In this document: positions 9,816 through 21,895 of the stretch, piece after piece
Position numbering within the stretch: position 1 is the stretch's first letter
How the letters are laid out: every line of letters begins with the position of its first letter
Assembly (NCBI GenBank): GCA_963575745.1
Contig: CAUYUJ010000703.1
Coordinates: forward strand, 406,549-470,548
DNA: 64,000 bases
Source of the DNA: Prorocentrum cordatum
Lineage: Eukaryota > Sar > Dinophyceae > Prorocentrales > Prorocentraceae
Direction: 5' to 3'
Position numbers and translations under genes: made by a program
The notes under the pieces: generated by a model
Seen by the model: the letters and a program-made list of their open reading frames with translations, nothing else
What the model was told of the DNA's origin: nothing
The model's database searches: none

Positions 9816-10112
9816 ACTCTCACGCGTGGCCGACCGTGGCGCTGCGGGCACGCGCGGCCATTAGTCCCCAGACTACTTCTTGGGGACTATCTTGGGATCT
9901 TCCCCTGGTACGGGGACACGCCCGACTGAAAGCTGCAGTCGACGCGCTGCCGTCCCGGGCGCCAGGACAAGGAACGCGGGGGGCAGCTCTCCGACCACGG
10001 CGGGCCTCGGGCCCGAGCAGGCTCCCCGAGCCACGTCGGAGGGGTGGCCCCGGCGTCAGGGCCTCTGCGGAGCCCAGGCGTGGCTCCTGCTCACTGTACG
10101 GAAAGCCCACAA

Positions 10113-10239
10113 AGGACGTACGCGCCCAGCTATGTACATGAACGCGGCTCCTCGATCCGCGAGACTGGCCGCGTTGTACGAACATTTTTCGCCCCGCGTT
10201 CTCTCGAAACCAGCGTGGATTCATGTACGTGTACGTCCT
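10113..10239 (+). mobile_element. TIR element family F, copy 1 (about 127 bp)
   Basis: Begins AGGACGTACGCG and ends CGTGTACGTCCT, which are inverted relatives. The interior shares the blocks GTACATGAA and AACCAGCGTGGATTCATG with the copy at 29341. No clear target duplication. Confidence 0.6.
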
Positions 10240-10282
10240 TCTTTCGCTCCTGCTTCATTGCTCCAGCGCCTCCACTGCACCC

Positions 10283-10422
10283 TGAAGTCGGGCATGTCCC
10301 CCCTACCGGGGGAAGATTCCAGAACAGAAAGATAGCCTTGGGGCGACTTTTTGTTGTGCCCTTTCGGCTATTTTTATTGTTTCGGTACAACGCCCGTCTG
10401 TAGGAGGACATGCTTGACCTAA
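10283..10422 (+). mobile_element. TIR element family D, copy 1 (140 bp)
   Basis: Left end TGAAGTCGGGCATGTCC; right end on the opposite strand TTAGGTCAAGCATGTCC, followed inside by a TCCTACAG block. The AT-rich centre contains GATAG and GCTATTTTTATTG, as in the copies at 32089 and 63816. Non-coding. Confidence 0.65.
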
Positions 10423-11043
10423 CTGTGCCCCCACCTCCACTCGCTGTGGAGAACTTGCGACGGGAGGTTTGCGGCACTTCGGGCCCCTCCGGGCCCCCCG
10501 CCGCGCCCGGGGACCCCGTCGAATACCGCGACTCGGGATGGAACGCCGGCCCTCGGGAAGGGGCCCAAATCTCCAAGGAGCCAAGATCTCCGGGGGGGTC
10601 CGCTGAGTCGTGTTTCGACGGTCCCGGGGGCCCGGGAAGGGCCCCCAGAGATGCTGAAAAATAACGAGAAACCTCGCGTCGTGATTTTTTTGAGCAGCGC
10701 GAGGGGGTCTGGGATGGGCGAGACGATCCCAGACAGATCCAACGACGTGTTTTGCAACGCGCGGCCCCACAGGTCCTGACGCCTTCCCTGGGCCCAATTT
10801 TCGCCCCAGATATCCATTCTTGGAGAGACCTGGGGCCTAGAACTCTGCGCCCTGTCATTCGAGGCCAAAAAAATGAAATTGGTACCCTGCGCCCCAAGAT
10901 CGGAGGTCTGGAATCTTGGAGGGGCTTTGGGCCGAAGAGAGGGGGGGGGGAAGGCGAGCTCCTGGCTCTTGAGAGGGCGGCGAAATTGGAGTGCGGAGGG
11001 CGGGGCGTGGTGCCGGCGCGGGCGGGAGGGGGTGAGGGGAGCT

Positions 11044-11165
<122 letters not shown>

Positions 11166-11769
11166 GGCTCAGGGGGGGTGGCGATACGTCCCCGACAGCG
11201 AATCAGCACGTCTCTGGGCGTGGTGGGCGGCTATCGGGCCTCTCTGGGCGATCCGTGGGCGATGGGGGGTCGACCCACCTCCCCTCACCAGCCTGAAGCT
11301 TCTCCGCATCCCTGAGATCGACAGGCCAAAATGCGATGACAGTCTGAGGGAGGCCAGCAGAAACTGAGGAAACCCCTAAGATCGGCATCTAGATGAGGCG
11401 ATACCAAGCATGGGGACAGGGATCGCCTCGGCGGAGGATCTTCCAGTTCACGGGAGCGGCCAAGGAGCCAGATCCCGCACTGGCTTTGGACTTGCGCCGC
11501 GTGGTAGCTAAGATAGGTTGGCATGGGAGTGCTCTGATACCGCCCCTCCGCTCTTCTGGGGCTCGGGCCTCAGCCCTGCGCTCTCATGCTGGCGTGTTCT
11601 ATCCCTGCTGCCCCAAGTGTCCGTCCCATCTCGTACCCGTCTGGCGATCCCCGCTGCTCGATTCACGCCTTGCCTCCTCCTCCCGAGCCACTGGCTCGCG
11701 GAGCTGGGCTCCAACAGCCAGGCCAGCTAGCTCAGCACGGGCAGGCGTCCCTCGGGGCTTCCCCCCCTG

Positions 11770-12115
11770 GATGAGCCGAATCGACCGCAACGAAGCCCGG
11801 CCGACAAGACCCCGTCTCGGCCGAATCGGCTCGCATCGGTCGGGTGGCAGGAGTCGCCGTGGCAGGATGGGTCAAAAATCGAGCCGGCACATCGGATCGA
11901 ATCGACACGCGCATCGGATCGGGCTACATCGGTACGGAATCGAGACCGAATCGGATCGGATCGGCCAGGATGCACGACGGCGCGGTGCAAGCATCGGGCC
12001 GCATCGGGTCGTCGGAATACGTCGACCCGATCGGATCGGCCCAGCCCGAATCGACATCGAACCGGATCGATCGGATTGAAGTAGACCCTGCGCAGTCGAA
12101 CCAATCGATACGCAC
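11770..12115 (+). repeat. Degenerate ATCGG-based pentamer repeat
   Basis: Dense, imperfect ATCGG, AATCG and GATCG words over about 345 bp, strongly eroded. Confidence 0.75.
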
Positions 12116-12177
12116 CGCGCGCAGACATCGGCTTGCATGGCCGAGCTGGCCGGGCCGTGGAACGGCAGGGGCGGAGC

Positions 12178-12318
12178 GAAACGGAGCCCGGGGCCTCGGG
12201 GACCTCGTGGGTGAGGCAGAAGCCGACCATGCCCCAGAGCACGTCCCAGCAGAGCAGCCACACTGAGGTCTTCCCTTCGAGCCGCTCTTGCTCGAGCACG
12301 CTGCGCGCATTCTGGCCC
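12178..12318 (-). CDS. Exon-like stretch with a hydrophobic segment
   Basis: The minus-strand frame contains RSVLEQERLEGKTSVWLLCW and then VLWGMVGFCLTHEVPEAPG. About nine of ten third positions are G or C, while neighbouring sequence is simple repeat. The hydrophobic run could be a membrane segment. There is no ATG or stop inside the natural-looking part, so if real it is an internal exon. Family unknown. Confidence 0.25.
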
Positions 12319-12319
12319 T

Positions 12320-13135
12320 CGTTCTCTCTCTCTCTCTCTCTCTCTCCTCTCCCTATCTTTCCTTGGATGCGCGCCTCCCGCGCCTCTCGACGCGTAGGCT
12401 TTCCCAGGCTGCGGCCTGCTTATCGATCAGGGCATGCCTCCACCACCGCAGCGTCAAGCAGCCACGTGTAAGCTTACCCAGTCGATGTCCGAAGCCGAGC
12501 TGCACGTTCCTCTGTGGACTCTCCCAACCAACGTGCTTAAACCTAGGCGAGGGCTTTGACTATGGGAGGCTGGCCAAGGCCAGACCACCACCATGGACCT
12601 CAGCCGCCACCATCTCTGCCTGTCTGTTTCTGCCTGGCTGGCTGGCTCGCTCTGTCTCTGTCAATGTCTCTGTCAGTCTTTCTCTCTCTTTCTCTCGCGT
12701 TCGCTCTCTCGCTACTTGCTCATTCTCGCTCGCTCTCACACTCTCTCTCTCTCTCTCTCTCCCTCCCTGTCTACAGATCTACATTTATACATTGCACATC
12801 TGTCTGTCTGTCTGTCTGTCTGTCTGCCTGTCTGTCTGTCTGCCTGTCTGCCTGTCTGTCTGTCTGCCTGTCTGCCTGTTTCTCCGCGCTCTCTCTCTCT
12901 CTCTCTCTTGTTTCTCTCTCTCTCTCTCTCCCTCCTGTTGTTAAGATTGTCGTCCTCTATCTCTCCCCCCTCTCTCTCTCTTTCTCGTTTGGTCTCTCGC
13001 GATCTCACTCTTTCTCTCTCTCTCTCTTTCTCTCTCCCTCTCTCTCCTTCCCTCCCTCTCTCTCCCTCTCTGTCCCTCCCTCCCTTCGTCCCCCCTCTCT
13101 CTATCGTTCTGTGTTGGTCTCTCTCCCTCTCTGCG
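12320..13135 (+). repeat. Long pyrimidine tract: (CT)n and (CTGT)n
   Basis: Alternating CT-rich microsatellites, with a (CTGT)n/(CTGC) block at about 12800-12878. Non-coding, though open for long stretches. Confidence 0.95.
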
Positions 13136-13223
13136 GCGAGACGTAGCTGCCAACATGTGCCCCTGCCCTACTCCCCAGCCTGGTCTGCAACGTATGCTCC
13201 TCCTGAGGGCGTGTTGCGAACGA

Positions 13224-13652
13224 ACGAATGATATATATATATGTGTGTATATATACCGAAACACATAAAAAGTGAGAGAGAAAGATAGAGGTTGATAGAG
13301 AGAGACGGAGAGAGACACAAAAGGCAGATAACGAGAGAGAGAGAGAGAGAGAGCGAGAGAGACGACAGATAATGAGAGAGAGAGAGAGATGGATAGTGAG
13401 GGTGGGAGTGGGAGAGAGAAAAGACAGACAATGAGAGAGAGAGAGAGAACGAGAGAGAGAGAGAGGAGAGAGAGAGGGATGGGAACATCTATAATTACAT
13501 ATATGTATATGTATATATATATATGGAGAGAGATACAACTAGAAAGAGAGAGAGAGAGAGAAAAGGAGAGGGAGATAGAGGGTGAGAGAGGGAGAGGGAG
13601 AGAGAGAGAGAGGGAGACCGAGATGGAGAGAGAGAGAGAGAACAAACAAGGA
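13224..13652 (+). repeat. (TA)n and (GA)n purine tract
   Basis: Starts with TA/GTA repeats at 13230-13256, then about 390 bp of GA-rich repeat with a second TA-rich island at 13497-13524. It is the purine counterpart of the upstream CT tract on the same strand. Confidence 0.95.
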
Positions 13653-13671
13653 AGCTACCACAAATCTCGCA

Positions 13672-13800
13672 TGCGCGACAGACTCAGCTGCGCGCATCTC
13701 CATCGGAGAAGAGCGCCCCAAGGTCGGCACACTGGTCGCGGGCTTCCCGGGGCTCGAGTTCGAGTTCGAGCAGGCGCACGACAAGGTGGAGCCCCTGGGG
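13672..13800 (+). CDS. Exon-like stretch between simple repeats
   Basis: The plus-strand frame contains ARISIGEERPKVGTLVAG and then FPGLEFEFEQAHDKVEPLG, an ordinary-looking sequence with almost uniform G/C at third positions. It follows a CAG and is followed at 13801 by a GTAAG-containing sequence (atacgtaag), consistent with an internal exon. No family is recognised and no start or stop is assigned. Confidence 0.3.
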
Positions 13801-14058
13801 ATACGTAAGACTCGGGCGCGGGGGGCCTCGGGCTGGCCCGACCAGGCTGTAAGAAACAGTGGCGGGACCTGGCCTGAAACTTGACGCGAGCTGAGGCTGC
13901 AGCCCACGAGAATTCGAGCGTCCAAAGCTGGGACGGGCAGGTCAGAAAGCGTCGGCAGAGGCGCCACTCGAGTCGTACGTTTTTCTCCGACTCTGGAGAG
14001 GGAGCGGGGCAACAATCGGCATGAAGGCCGAGTTAGGCGGCGCGCCCGGGGGGGGGCC

Positions 14059-14218
14059 AAGTGAGAAGGGGCTGGTCTTCTCAGAAGGCTCGGGAAGTCC
14101 CCCGGCCTTCTGAGAAGTGTTCTAAGCCTTCCCCGACGACGCAAACCAACTTTTCGGAAGGCGCGAGGGCTCCTGAGAAGTCCCGCCGCCTCTGGAGAAG
14201 GCCTTCTCCTTCTCACTT
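14059..14218 (+). mobile_element. TIR element family E, copy 1 (about 160 bp)
   Basis: Left end AAGTGAGAAGGGGCTGG and right end, opposite strand, AAGTGAGAAGGAGAAGG. It is a relative, in inverted orientation, of the cleaner copy at 55891, sharing the interior block GGCGGCGGGACTT. Many internal TTCTGAGAAG palindromes. Confidence 0.65.
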
Positions 14219-14335
14219 CCCCCCCCTGCTTGCCGCCGACAATGTGTCCGAGCGATGACGATCAGACCAACGACGTGACGAGACCGCACGGACGATTCTT
14301 GGGGGCGCACACAAGGGGGTAGTGGGAGGGGGGAA

Positions 14336-14430
14336 GGCTTCTTAGGAGGCTGCTTCTTAGAAGGCGCTGGGCCTTGCATCTACAAAAAAGGCCCGCCGCT
14401 TCTAAGAAGCAGGGGCGCTTCTCAGAAGCC
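14336..14430 (+). mobile_element. Small inverted repeat related to family E
   Basis: A 95-bp hairpin: GGCTTCTTAGGAGGCTGC on the left pairs imperfectly with the sequence ending CTTCTCAGAAGCC. It shares the TTCTNAGAAG words with the element 120 bp upstream. Confidence 0.5.
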
Positions 14431-14694
14431 GTCCCCCCTCCACCTGCCCCCCTCTGCGCGAGGCCGAGATTCCGCGGCCGAGGCTGACATGAAAGAGTCG
14501 GGTCCCGAGGGCAGCGGGCACGGGACCCCAAGGCTCGGGGGCCCCAGGGCGGTGCGGCAGAAGACCGCCTGGTGACCTCGGAGCCCACAGAGACCTCACC
14601 GCATGGCCCGTCAGACCACAGGGCGTTGGGACCTTTGGGTCCCCAGTCGCCCAATACATGTACTCTCGGGGGCGCGCAAACATGGATTAGCGAT

Positions 14695-14729
14695 CCATGG
14701 GTTTTGGCGCGCGGTCGCCAAATCCATGG
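14695..14729 (+). repeat. Short palindrome
   Basis: CCATGGGTTTTGGCG pairs with CGCCAAATCCATGG with one bulge, around a 6-base loop. No function assigned. Confidence 0.6.
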
Positions 14730-15139
14730 ATCGGGGGAGGTGCCCTTCCCAAAATGCGGCCGGTGCCGCCTCGTTCGGCGGCGGGAATCCGTGTTTCCAA
14801 TGGAAACGGAACCCGTCGCTAATCCACGCCCCCTTGATCCATTTTTGCGATCGCCTGATACTCGGAGAACGATCCCAATCCCAAAGCCGGGCGGTTACCC
14901 CGAACCCTGACGGACTCACCACCACCACACGGTGTGGTCACCGCGCTGTTTTCGGGCCCCCGACTTTGTCTGGCGGGACCAATCCCACAAGCCGTCCAGG
15001 CGTGAGTGGTTTAACAAACTCGTTCTGCTGACCCGTTCTTCCCCTTCGGGGAGGGGTTCCCCCCCCCTCCCCCCTCCCTCATGGGTCTGGAGGGGGCGTT
15101 TCGCGAGGGGCTGGAGCGACCAATGTGGCTCAAGACGGC

Positions 15140-15450
15140 GCCAAGAGGGTCCCAGATAGGCCAAGATGGCCTCCAAGATCGCTGGGGATAGCTCGGTTTT
15201 GGTCAAGATAGCTCCCAGAGTACTTACAAGAGCCTCCAAGATCGCCTCAAGACGGCTCGAAGTGGCCACAGAGCTTCCCCAAGAGTCCTCCGAGAGGCTG
15301 AGCAATTTCCGAATCAAAAGGGTTTCTCGCATTCTCGCATTTTCGCTTCCGCTGAGCAGTTGAGGCCTCAAGATGGCTCCAAGATGGCCCACAACGACCC
15401 CAAGAGGGGCCCGATACGGCCCCAAGAGCGTCCACGAGCGCCCCAAAAAT
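15140..15450 (+). repeat. Degenerate minisatellite of CCAAGATGGC units
   Basis: Imperfect CAAGATGGC/CTCCAAGATCGCC words. Related words recur at 32760-32870 (CCAAGACGGCCC). Confidence 0.6.
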
Positions 15451-16083
15451 GGGCCCGGAGAGGCAATTTTGAGGGCTCCGACGGGGGACGCAAATACGCG
15501 CCGTCCGCTTTTTCCCAACATCAATGCTTGCACTCATGGGCTCTTGCTTATGTCACTCGGGAATTAGATGGGTCCGGCAAAGATTTTTCACGCTGCCGCT
15601 CGTGGCCGCCTCGTGCGCTGGGTGGGTCCGGCGAACTGTGGCCACGATGCCGCATCGGCAGCGTGGCGACAGTTTGCCGGGCACGACGCGGACGAGGCGG
15701 CCACGAGCGGCCACGACGCGGCCCGCTCGTGGCCGCGTCGTGGCCGCCTCGTGCTCTGGGTGATTCTGGCAAGGTCTCGCTACGTTGCCGCTCGTGGCCG
15801 CCTGGTGGCCGGTTCATGCGCGGGGGGGGAGGGCCGACGAGGTTATGTCACGCTGCCGCCCTGTGGCGTCTCGTAGCTCCCCTGGCTCACACAACATAGC
15901 TCACACCATGTACCTTACACAGCATAGCTTGCGCAATGATTCGCTCCATATGCAGCGCAGTCACACAACGATAGCCAGCGTGGCCCCAAACAGTGTGCTT
16001 GTAGCAAACGATGGTGTGCAGTTTACGCAATGCAACGAACTTCTGTTCGCAATGCTTGTTAAATCCACCGCCCGCGCAATCTT

Positions 16084-16325
16084 CCCACCCCCCACCCGCA
16101 ACTTGGTTTGCAAAATCCATGCGGCGGCGACTGCAATGAGTGCTTGGTGTTGGCTGGTGCGTCTCTGCGGCGGCCGCGCTAGCCTGCGCATGCTAACGCG
16201 CAGAGGCCAGCTAGTTTGGCGCGACTGACGCGGCCGCGGTGGCGCTGACCGCTGGGCACCAGTGGGCACTTCAGTGCGAGTCGGCGACTTGGGCGGGCGC
16301 GGTATCATGGCAACGTCAACAACGG
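16084..16325 (+). repeat. Higher-order repeat core module, copy 1
   Basis: Runs from the CCACCCGCAACTTGG block through GACGCGGCCGCGG to GGCGGGCGCGGTATC. The same order of blocks is found at 18880-19150 and 20225-20480. Confidence 0.75.
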
Positions 16326-16469
16326 TAGACATCATGATGATGAGGGATGGTTTGAAAACTGTTGATTTCTGATGAACAAGGTTTGTGGGTGATGATGAGG
16401 GATGGTTTGGCAAATGATGATGAGGGATGGTTTGGCAAATTCGGAGAAAGGTTTGGTAAGATACGTTGC

Positions 16470-16625
16470 GCAATGCATGTGGTGCAATTTATATCGTGCA
16501 ATCTACGTGGTGCAACAAATGTGATGACGTCAATGTGGTGCAATCCTTGTTCTGCGATCCATGTGGTGCAAACTATGCGCTGCAATCGACGTGGTGCAAT
16601 CTATCCTGTGCAATCAATCACTTGC
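16470..16625 (+). repeat. 15-bp minisatellite GTGGTGCAATCNATG
   Basis: About ten degenerate units. The same unit occurs at 18805-18870, 20163 and 21183 (single units), 56250-56345, and reversed at 15885-15945 and 22960-23305. Confidence 0.8.
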
Positions 16626-16703
16626 TCAACTTGAAACTGTCCTCTCAACTGCTCGTGCAATCATCCCAAACTCCTACCCTAAGACCGTGACGGTGGGTAC
16701 CAA

Positions 16704-17255
16704 ATGGCACTTGGCAACGACACCGACGCCGACGACGACAGCGACAACGACGACGACGACGCCGCCGACAACGACTACGACGACACCGACGACGTCTCCA
16801 ACGACTTCAACGACGACGACAACGACAACGACACAACGACGACGACGACGACGAGGACTGCGACACAACGACGACGACAACGACGCCGACGTCGACAACG
16901 ACAACAACGACGATGACAACGCCGACGACGACGACGACGCCGACAACGTCGCCAACGAAGGCGACGACGGCGAGGGAGGAGGGAGGATGACGACGGCGAC
17001 AACGACGACAACGACGAGGGAGGATGGAGGACGGCGACGACGCGAACGACGAAAAAGGAGGGAGGACGGCGACGCCGACGACGACAACGACGAGGGAGGA
17101 GGGAAAACGACGACGACGACGACGGCGGCGACGAAATAGGAGGGACAACGGCGAAACGCCAACGACAACGACGAGGAAAGACGACCACGGCGACAACGAC
17201 TACGGAAACGACGACGACGCCAAGACGACGACGACGACGACGAGGAAAGACAAAG

Positions 17256-17287
<32 letters not shown>

Positions 17288-17325
17288 GGGAGGAGGGAGC
17301 GCGGCGACGACGACGTCGACGACGC
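16704..17325 (+). repeat. (GAC/AAC)n trinucleotide array, copy 1
   Basis: About 620 bp of GAC, AAC and GCC triplets. It is preceded by the same 20-odd bp leader (ATGGCACTTGGCAACGACAC) as the array at 21304, so the two arrays and their flanks are duplicates. Confidence 0.9.
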
Positions 17326-17327
17326 AA

Positions 17328-18540
17328 GAGCGCGCGCGCACGCCTTTGTTGAATATCAGCGTTGCGAAAACATGTGCTTTTGTATGTTTTTGGGACACTC
17401 ACTTTTGAAATCCTTCCGAAACCGAATGGTTTTTAAGGACTTCGGCATGCGCGCGCGACGACGCGCGCGTGTGCACTTCGTCTTATTGTTTGCAAAGGAT
17501 TCTCGCGACGGCACGCGCGCAAGGGCGCTCGTTCGAAAGATTTCGGCATGCGCGCGCGCGATGCCTGTTTGGTAATATTTAGTAATGAAAATATTGAAAC
17601 ACCTATGGCTTTATTAATATTTCGCAGGAGCGCGCGCGTAAGTTCTTTTAGGAAACCTGTGTTGCGAAACCATGTGTTTTGGTATGTTGTTTGGACACTC
17701 GATTTTAAAACCCTTCCGGAACCGCAGGTTCGTGAAAGATTTCGGCATGCGCGCGCGACGACGCGCACGTGCACTTCGTCTCAATTTTTGCTGATGAACG
17801 AGTGTACGGAAGCGATTGCGATGAGTGCTTGACGCTTCGAGGACATATAGTACGATTCGTGTGCTTTCATGGAGCTCGGTCTGGAAATACTTGAAGACAT
17901 GGTGTGTTTGAAAGGCTTTCGACATGCGCGCGCAGCGGCCGCGCGCGTGCCCCGCATGGTATTCTTTACAAGGGATTGCGGCCGTGGCAGGCGCACGACC
18001 GATGTTGAAGGCGTTCCACGCGCGCGCATAAGTTGCTCGCGTGACAGAAAGGTTGGAACAGAAACATTGGTTGTTTAGGATTCGGAAAGCGCGCGCGGGT
18101 AGAAGTTTGGATGTGTTTGTACTTTCGCTGAGGATGTATGGTACGATTCGTGTGATTTCATGAAGCTCGGTCTTGAAATGGTTGAACACGTTGTATGTGT
18201 TGGAAGGATTTCGAACTGCGCGCGCGGCGGCCGCGCGCATGTGCCCCGCATGGTTTTTTTTGTTGCCAGGGATTGTGGCCCTAGCAGGCGCGCGACCGCT
18301 GTTGAAAAATGAGATCGACGTGCGCGCACAAGTTGCCCAAGAAGCCCGATTTGACAGGAATGTTGAACATCATAGGGCAAATGCTTCATCATCATTGGGT
18401 GAAAAAGCAGTGTGTTTTCATGGGTGTCCTTGGAGCCGGGTGTTGAAATTATTTAAAACAATATGTGTTTGGAAGGATTTCGACATGCGCGAGCAGCGGC
18501 CGCGCGCGTGTACCCCGCATGGTATTCTTTACAAATGATT
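17328..18540 (+). repeat. GC-alternating palindromic modules, about six copies
   Basis: Repeated segments, each with TTCGGCATGCGCGCGCG followed by CGACGACGCGCGCGTG or CGGCCGCGCG variants and AT-richer spacers such as GAAATCCTTCCGAAACC. More copies are at 19530, 20900, 22010 and 22310, and reversed at 54020-54400. Confidence 0.75.
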
Positions 18541-18879
18541 CGTGGAAAATGCGATGTTACAACAAAAAGCTACCGTGCAATCTTGTCTGCAAGGGAAGGG
18601 AAGGGGAACCGATACCGGCCTGGCTGGCATAATGTGCGTTCACAGGAAGGATGGACAGTGGGTCAAAATCATGCGTTTTGCATAGGTTCCCGGGGAATCG
18701 AAAAGTCCGGGGGGGGAGGGTGGTAGAACCTATTTCTTTTCTAGAAAGGAGATTGTCTGCGGTAGAGTCGATGCGGCGTCATAAATGTTGTCTAACTTTT
18801 TTGTGCAATCCATGTGGTGCAATCCGTGCGGGGCAAACTACGTGGTGTAATAGACGTGGTGCATTTTATGCGGTGAACC

Positions 18880-19150
18880 CATGCGGCGGTGGTTGCGATG
18901 ATTGCTTGGCGTTGGCTGGTGCGTCTCTGCGGCTGCGCTAACCAGCGCAAGCTGGCGCACACAGCGGCCAACTAGTCAGGCGCAACCGACGCGGCCGCGG
19001 TGGCGCTGACCGTTTTACACTTCCCAACGGGCACTTCATTGCGAGTCGGTGGCTTGGGCGGGCGCGGTATCGTGGCAACGTCGACGACGGTAGACACGAT
19101 GATGGTAGTACCGATGGTGGCGATGTTGACAGAGACGACGGCAAGGCCAA
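18880..19150 (+). repeat. Higher-order repeat core module, copy 2
   Basis: Same block order as copies 1 and 3. It ends with a CGACGACGGTAGACACGATG stretch matching 16310-16335. Confidence 0.75.
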
Positions 19151-19827
19151 TGACGGCGCCGATGCTGATCACGCCGAAGACGATGACGGCGTCCTCGCGT
19201 CGGTGATAAACGTTTTGGAACGAGTTCGGCATGCGACCGCGGCCGACGCGCGAGAGAAGCCGCATGGGTGCATTTGACGCTGATCGTGCCTCCCCACCAC
19301 GCGCACAAAGGGCGTTCGAATGACTTCGGCATGCGGCGCGGGAGGTTCGTTTGGCAGAGTGTCGCGAATATGATAAACACATATGGTTTCCTTACGAATT
19401 CGCAAGAGCGCGAGAGCATCAACATATGTTATAGATATGTATGTGTATATATATATATGAATTATAAATGTGTTTAAGACGCTCGGTTTTGAAACCGCTA
19501 CGACACCGAACATGTTCAGCGGATTCCAGCATGCGCGCGCGACGACGCGCGCGTGCTCACTTCGTCCTATGTGTGCAAAAAAATTCTCGCGACGGCGCGC
19601 GCGCACGGGCGTTCGAGCGGTGTCGACACGCGCGCGCGAAGCCCGTGTGGTAGCATGTTCTGAAAATGATGAACAACCTGCGGTTCCCCCAATAATGCGC
19701 AACACAACAAAAAAAACCACGCGCAAACTTGTTTTGAACATCCGTGTTGCGAAACCCTTTGGTTTTAAAATCAATATTGGGCACTCAATTTTGACATCCT
19801 TGCGAAACCGAAGTGTATACACATGTA

Positions 19828-19835
19828 TGTATATA

Positions 19836-19866
<31 letters not shown>
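19828..19866 (+). repeat. (TA)n microsatellite
   Basis: About 38 bp of TA with a single GTA interruption. Confidence 0.9.
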
Positions 19867-20224
19867 TCACGCACAACACAAACCAAAAACACCTAATGTC
19901 GGAATGCGCGCGCGACAACGCACGCGTGTGTGCACTTCGTGCCGTTGTTTGCAAAGAGTTCTTGGAAACCGATGTTTTTTGATGAGCGGGTGCGGGCGCA
20001 TAGTATTCTTTGGACAAGATGGCGGGGGGGGGGGTACCGGCTCGGGTGGGATGGTACGAACTCAAAATTAGGATAAACGATGGGGCAGAACCGTGTGAAA
20101 TTGCCATGCCCAAAGGGGTAGCGATAATCTCGGGGGGGGGTTCTTTTTTAAAAAAGAGAATCTATGTGGTGCAATTGGGGTTTGCTCGCAATGAATTGTC
20201 AACTTCGCTGCCCGCTCAATCGTC

Positions 20225-20480
20225 CCAGCCATCCACCCGCAACTTGGCTTGCAGAGCCCATGCGGCGGCGATTGCGATGACCGGCGCTGGCTGGCGCATC
20301 GCTGCGGCCGCGCTTGCGCGCTCAGGCTCGTGCGCTCTGCGGCCATCTAGTCTGGCGCGACCGACGCGGCCGCGTTGGCGCTGACCGCTGGGCATTGCAG
20401 TGCGAGTCGGTGACTCGGGCGGGCGCGGTATCGTGGCGACGTCGATCACGGCAAACACGGTGATGATTGTTGCGGTGCTT
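20225..20480 (+). repeat. Higher-order repeat core module, copy 3
   Basis: Begins with the CCACCCGCAACTTGG block and contains GACGCGGCCGCG and GGCGGGCGCGGTATCG. Confidence 0.75.
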
Positions 20481-21303
20481 GTGACGACGATGACGACTAC
20501 GACGGCCAAGCCAATGATGGGGCCGATTCTCATCACGCTGGTGACGATAATGGCGTTCACGTGTCGGCGATGAAGGTAGCGAAACGGATTTCGGCATGCG
20601 TGCGCGGCCGACAGGCGCGAGTGGCCCGCATGGTGTTATTTGACAGGGGCCGTGCGTCCCCAGCAAGCGTGCAAGGGCGTTCGGATGAATCCAACATGCG
20701 CGCGCGAGACGCGCGTTTGGTCGGATGTGGTTAACATGTTGGAGAATAAACATGGTTTCCTCAGAATTCGAAGGAGCGCGTGCATACAATTTTGTGCTGG
20801 AGAATCATGTTGTGCAACCATGTGCGTTTAGGTGCTTTCGGGACACTCGATGTCAAAATCCGTGCGGGAACTGACGTTTAAAACTGGTTTCGGCATTCGC
20901 GCGCGACGAAGCTCGCGCGTGCTCACTTCGCCCCATGCGTTTGCAAATGATTCGTGGACGCAGATGGTTTTGGATAAACGAGTGTGCGCGCATGGTGTTT
21001 TTTGTAAGTGGATGGGGGGTCGATGCCGGCTGGTCTGGGATCGCATGATTTCACATCTAGAATGAACGACGGGGCAGAATCATATGTAACTTGCGCCTCC
21101 CCAAAGGGTACCATTAAGTCCGGCCTCGGGAGGGTAGTGGAAACGATTCCCAAATAGAAATGAGAACCAATGCGGGGCAATCTATGTGGTGCAAATCACT
21201 TTGACTGTCTTGGAACTGTCCTCTCCACTGCTCGTGCAAACATCCCACCCTCCCACCCGCAACTTGGTCGCAAGACCTCCTAAGATCGTGAAGGTAGGTA
21301 ACA

Positions 21304-21895
21304 CATGGCGCTTGGCAGCGACACCGACGCCGACAACGACACCGACAACGACGATGACTACGACGCCGACGACGACTACGACGACACCGACGACGACTCC
21401 GACGACTTCGACAACGACGACAACGACGACAACACCGACGACGACGACGACGCCGAGGCCGACGACGACGACGATGACGACGCCGACGACGACGCTGACG
21501 CCGAGGACGACGACGACGACGCCGCCGACGACGACGACGACAATGACGACGACGAAATAGGAGGGACGACGACGACGTCGCCAACGAAGGCAACGACGAA
21601 GACGAGGGAGGAGGGAGGACGACGACGGCGACAACGACGAAGGAGAAGGGAGGACGGCGACAACGACAACGACGATGACGACCACGACGACGAAATAGGA
21701 GGGACGACGATGACGCGCCGACGACGGACGACGACGACGACGAGGGAGGAGGAAGGGCGACCACGGCGACAACGACGACGGATACGACGACGACGCCAAA
21801 AAGGAGGACGACGACGACGACGAAAGACAGAGGACGACGACGGCGACGACGAGGGAGGAGGGAGGACGGCGACGATGACGACGACGACGACGCAA
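21304..21895 (+). repeat. (GAC)n trinucleotide array, copy 2
   Basis: Duplicate of the 16704 array with the same leader and the same following GCGCGCG module. It gives an Asp/Thr-rich open frame that is not taken as a gene. Confidence 0.9.

Noticed and set aside
15124-15138. Partial spliced-leader match (TGGCTCAAG)
   Set aside because: Upstream bases diverge from the leader, and the word belongs to the CAAGATGGC minisatellite.
16704-17325. Acidic Asp-rich protein
   Set aside because: Produced by the (GAC)n array; both duplicates give different, frame-dependent products.
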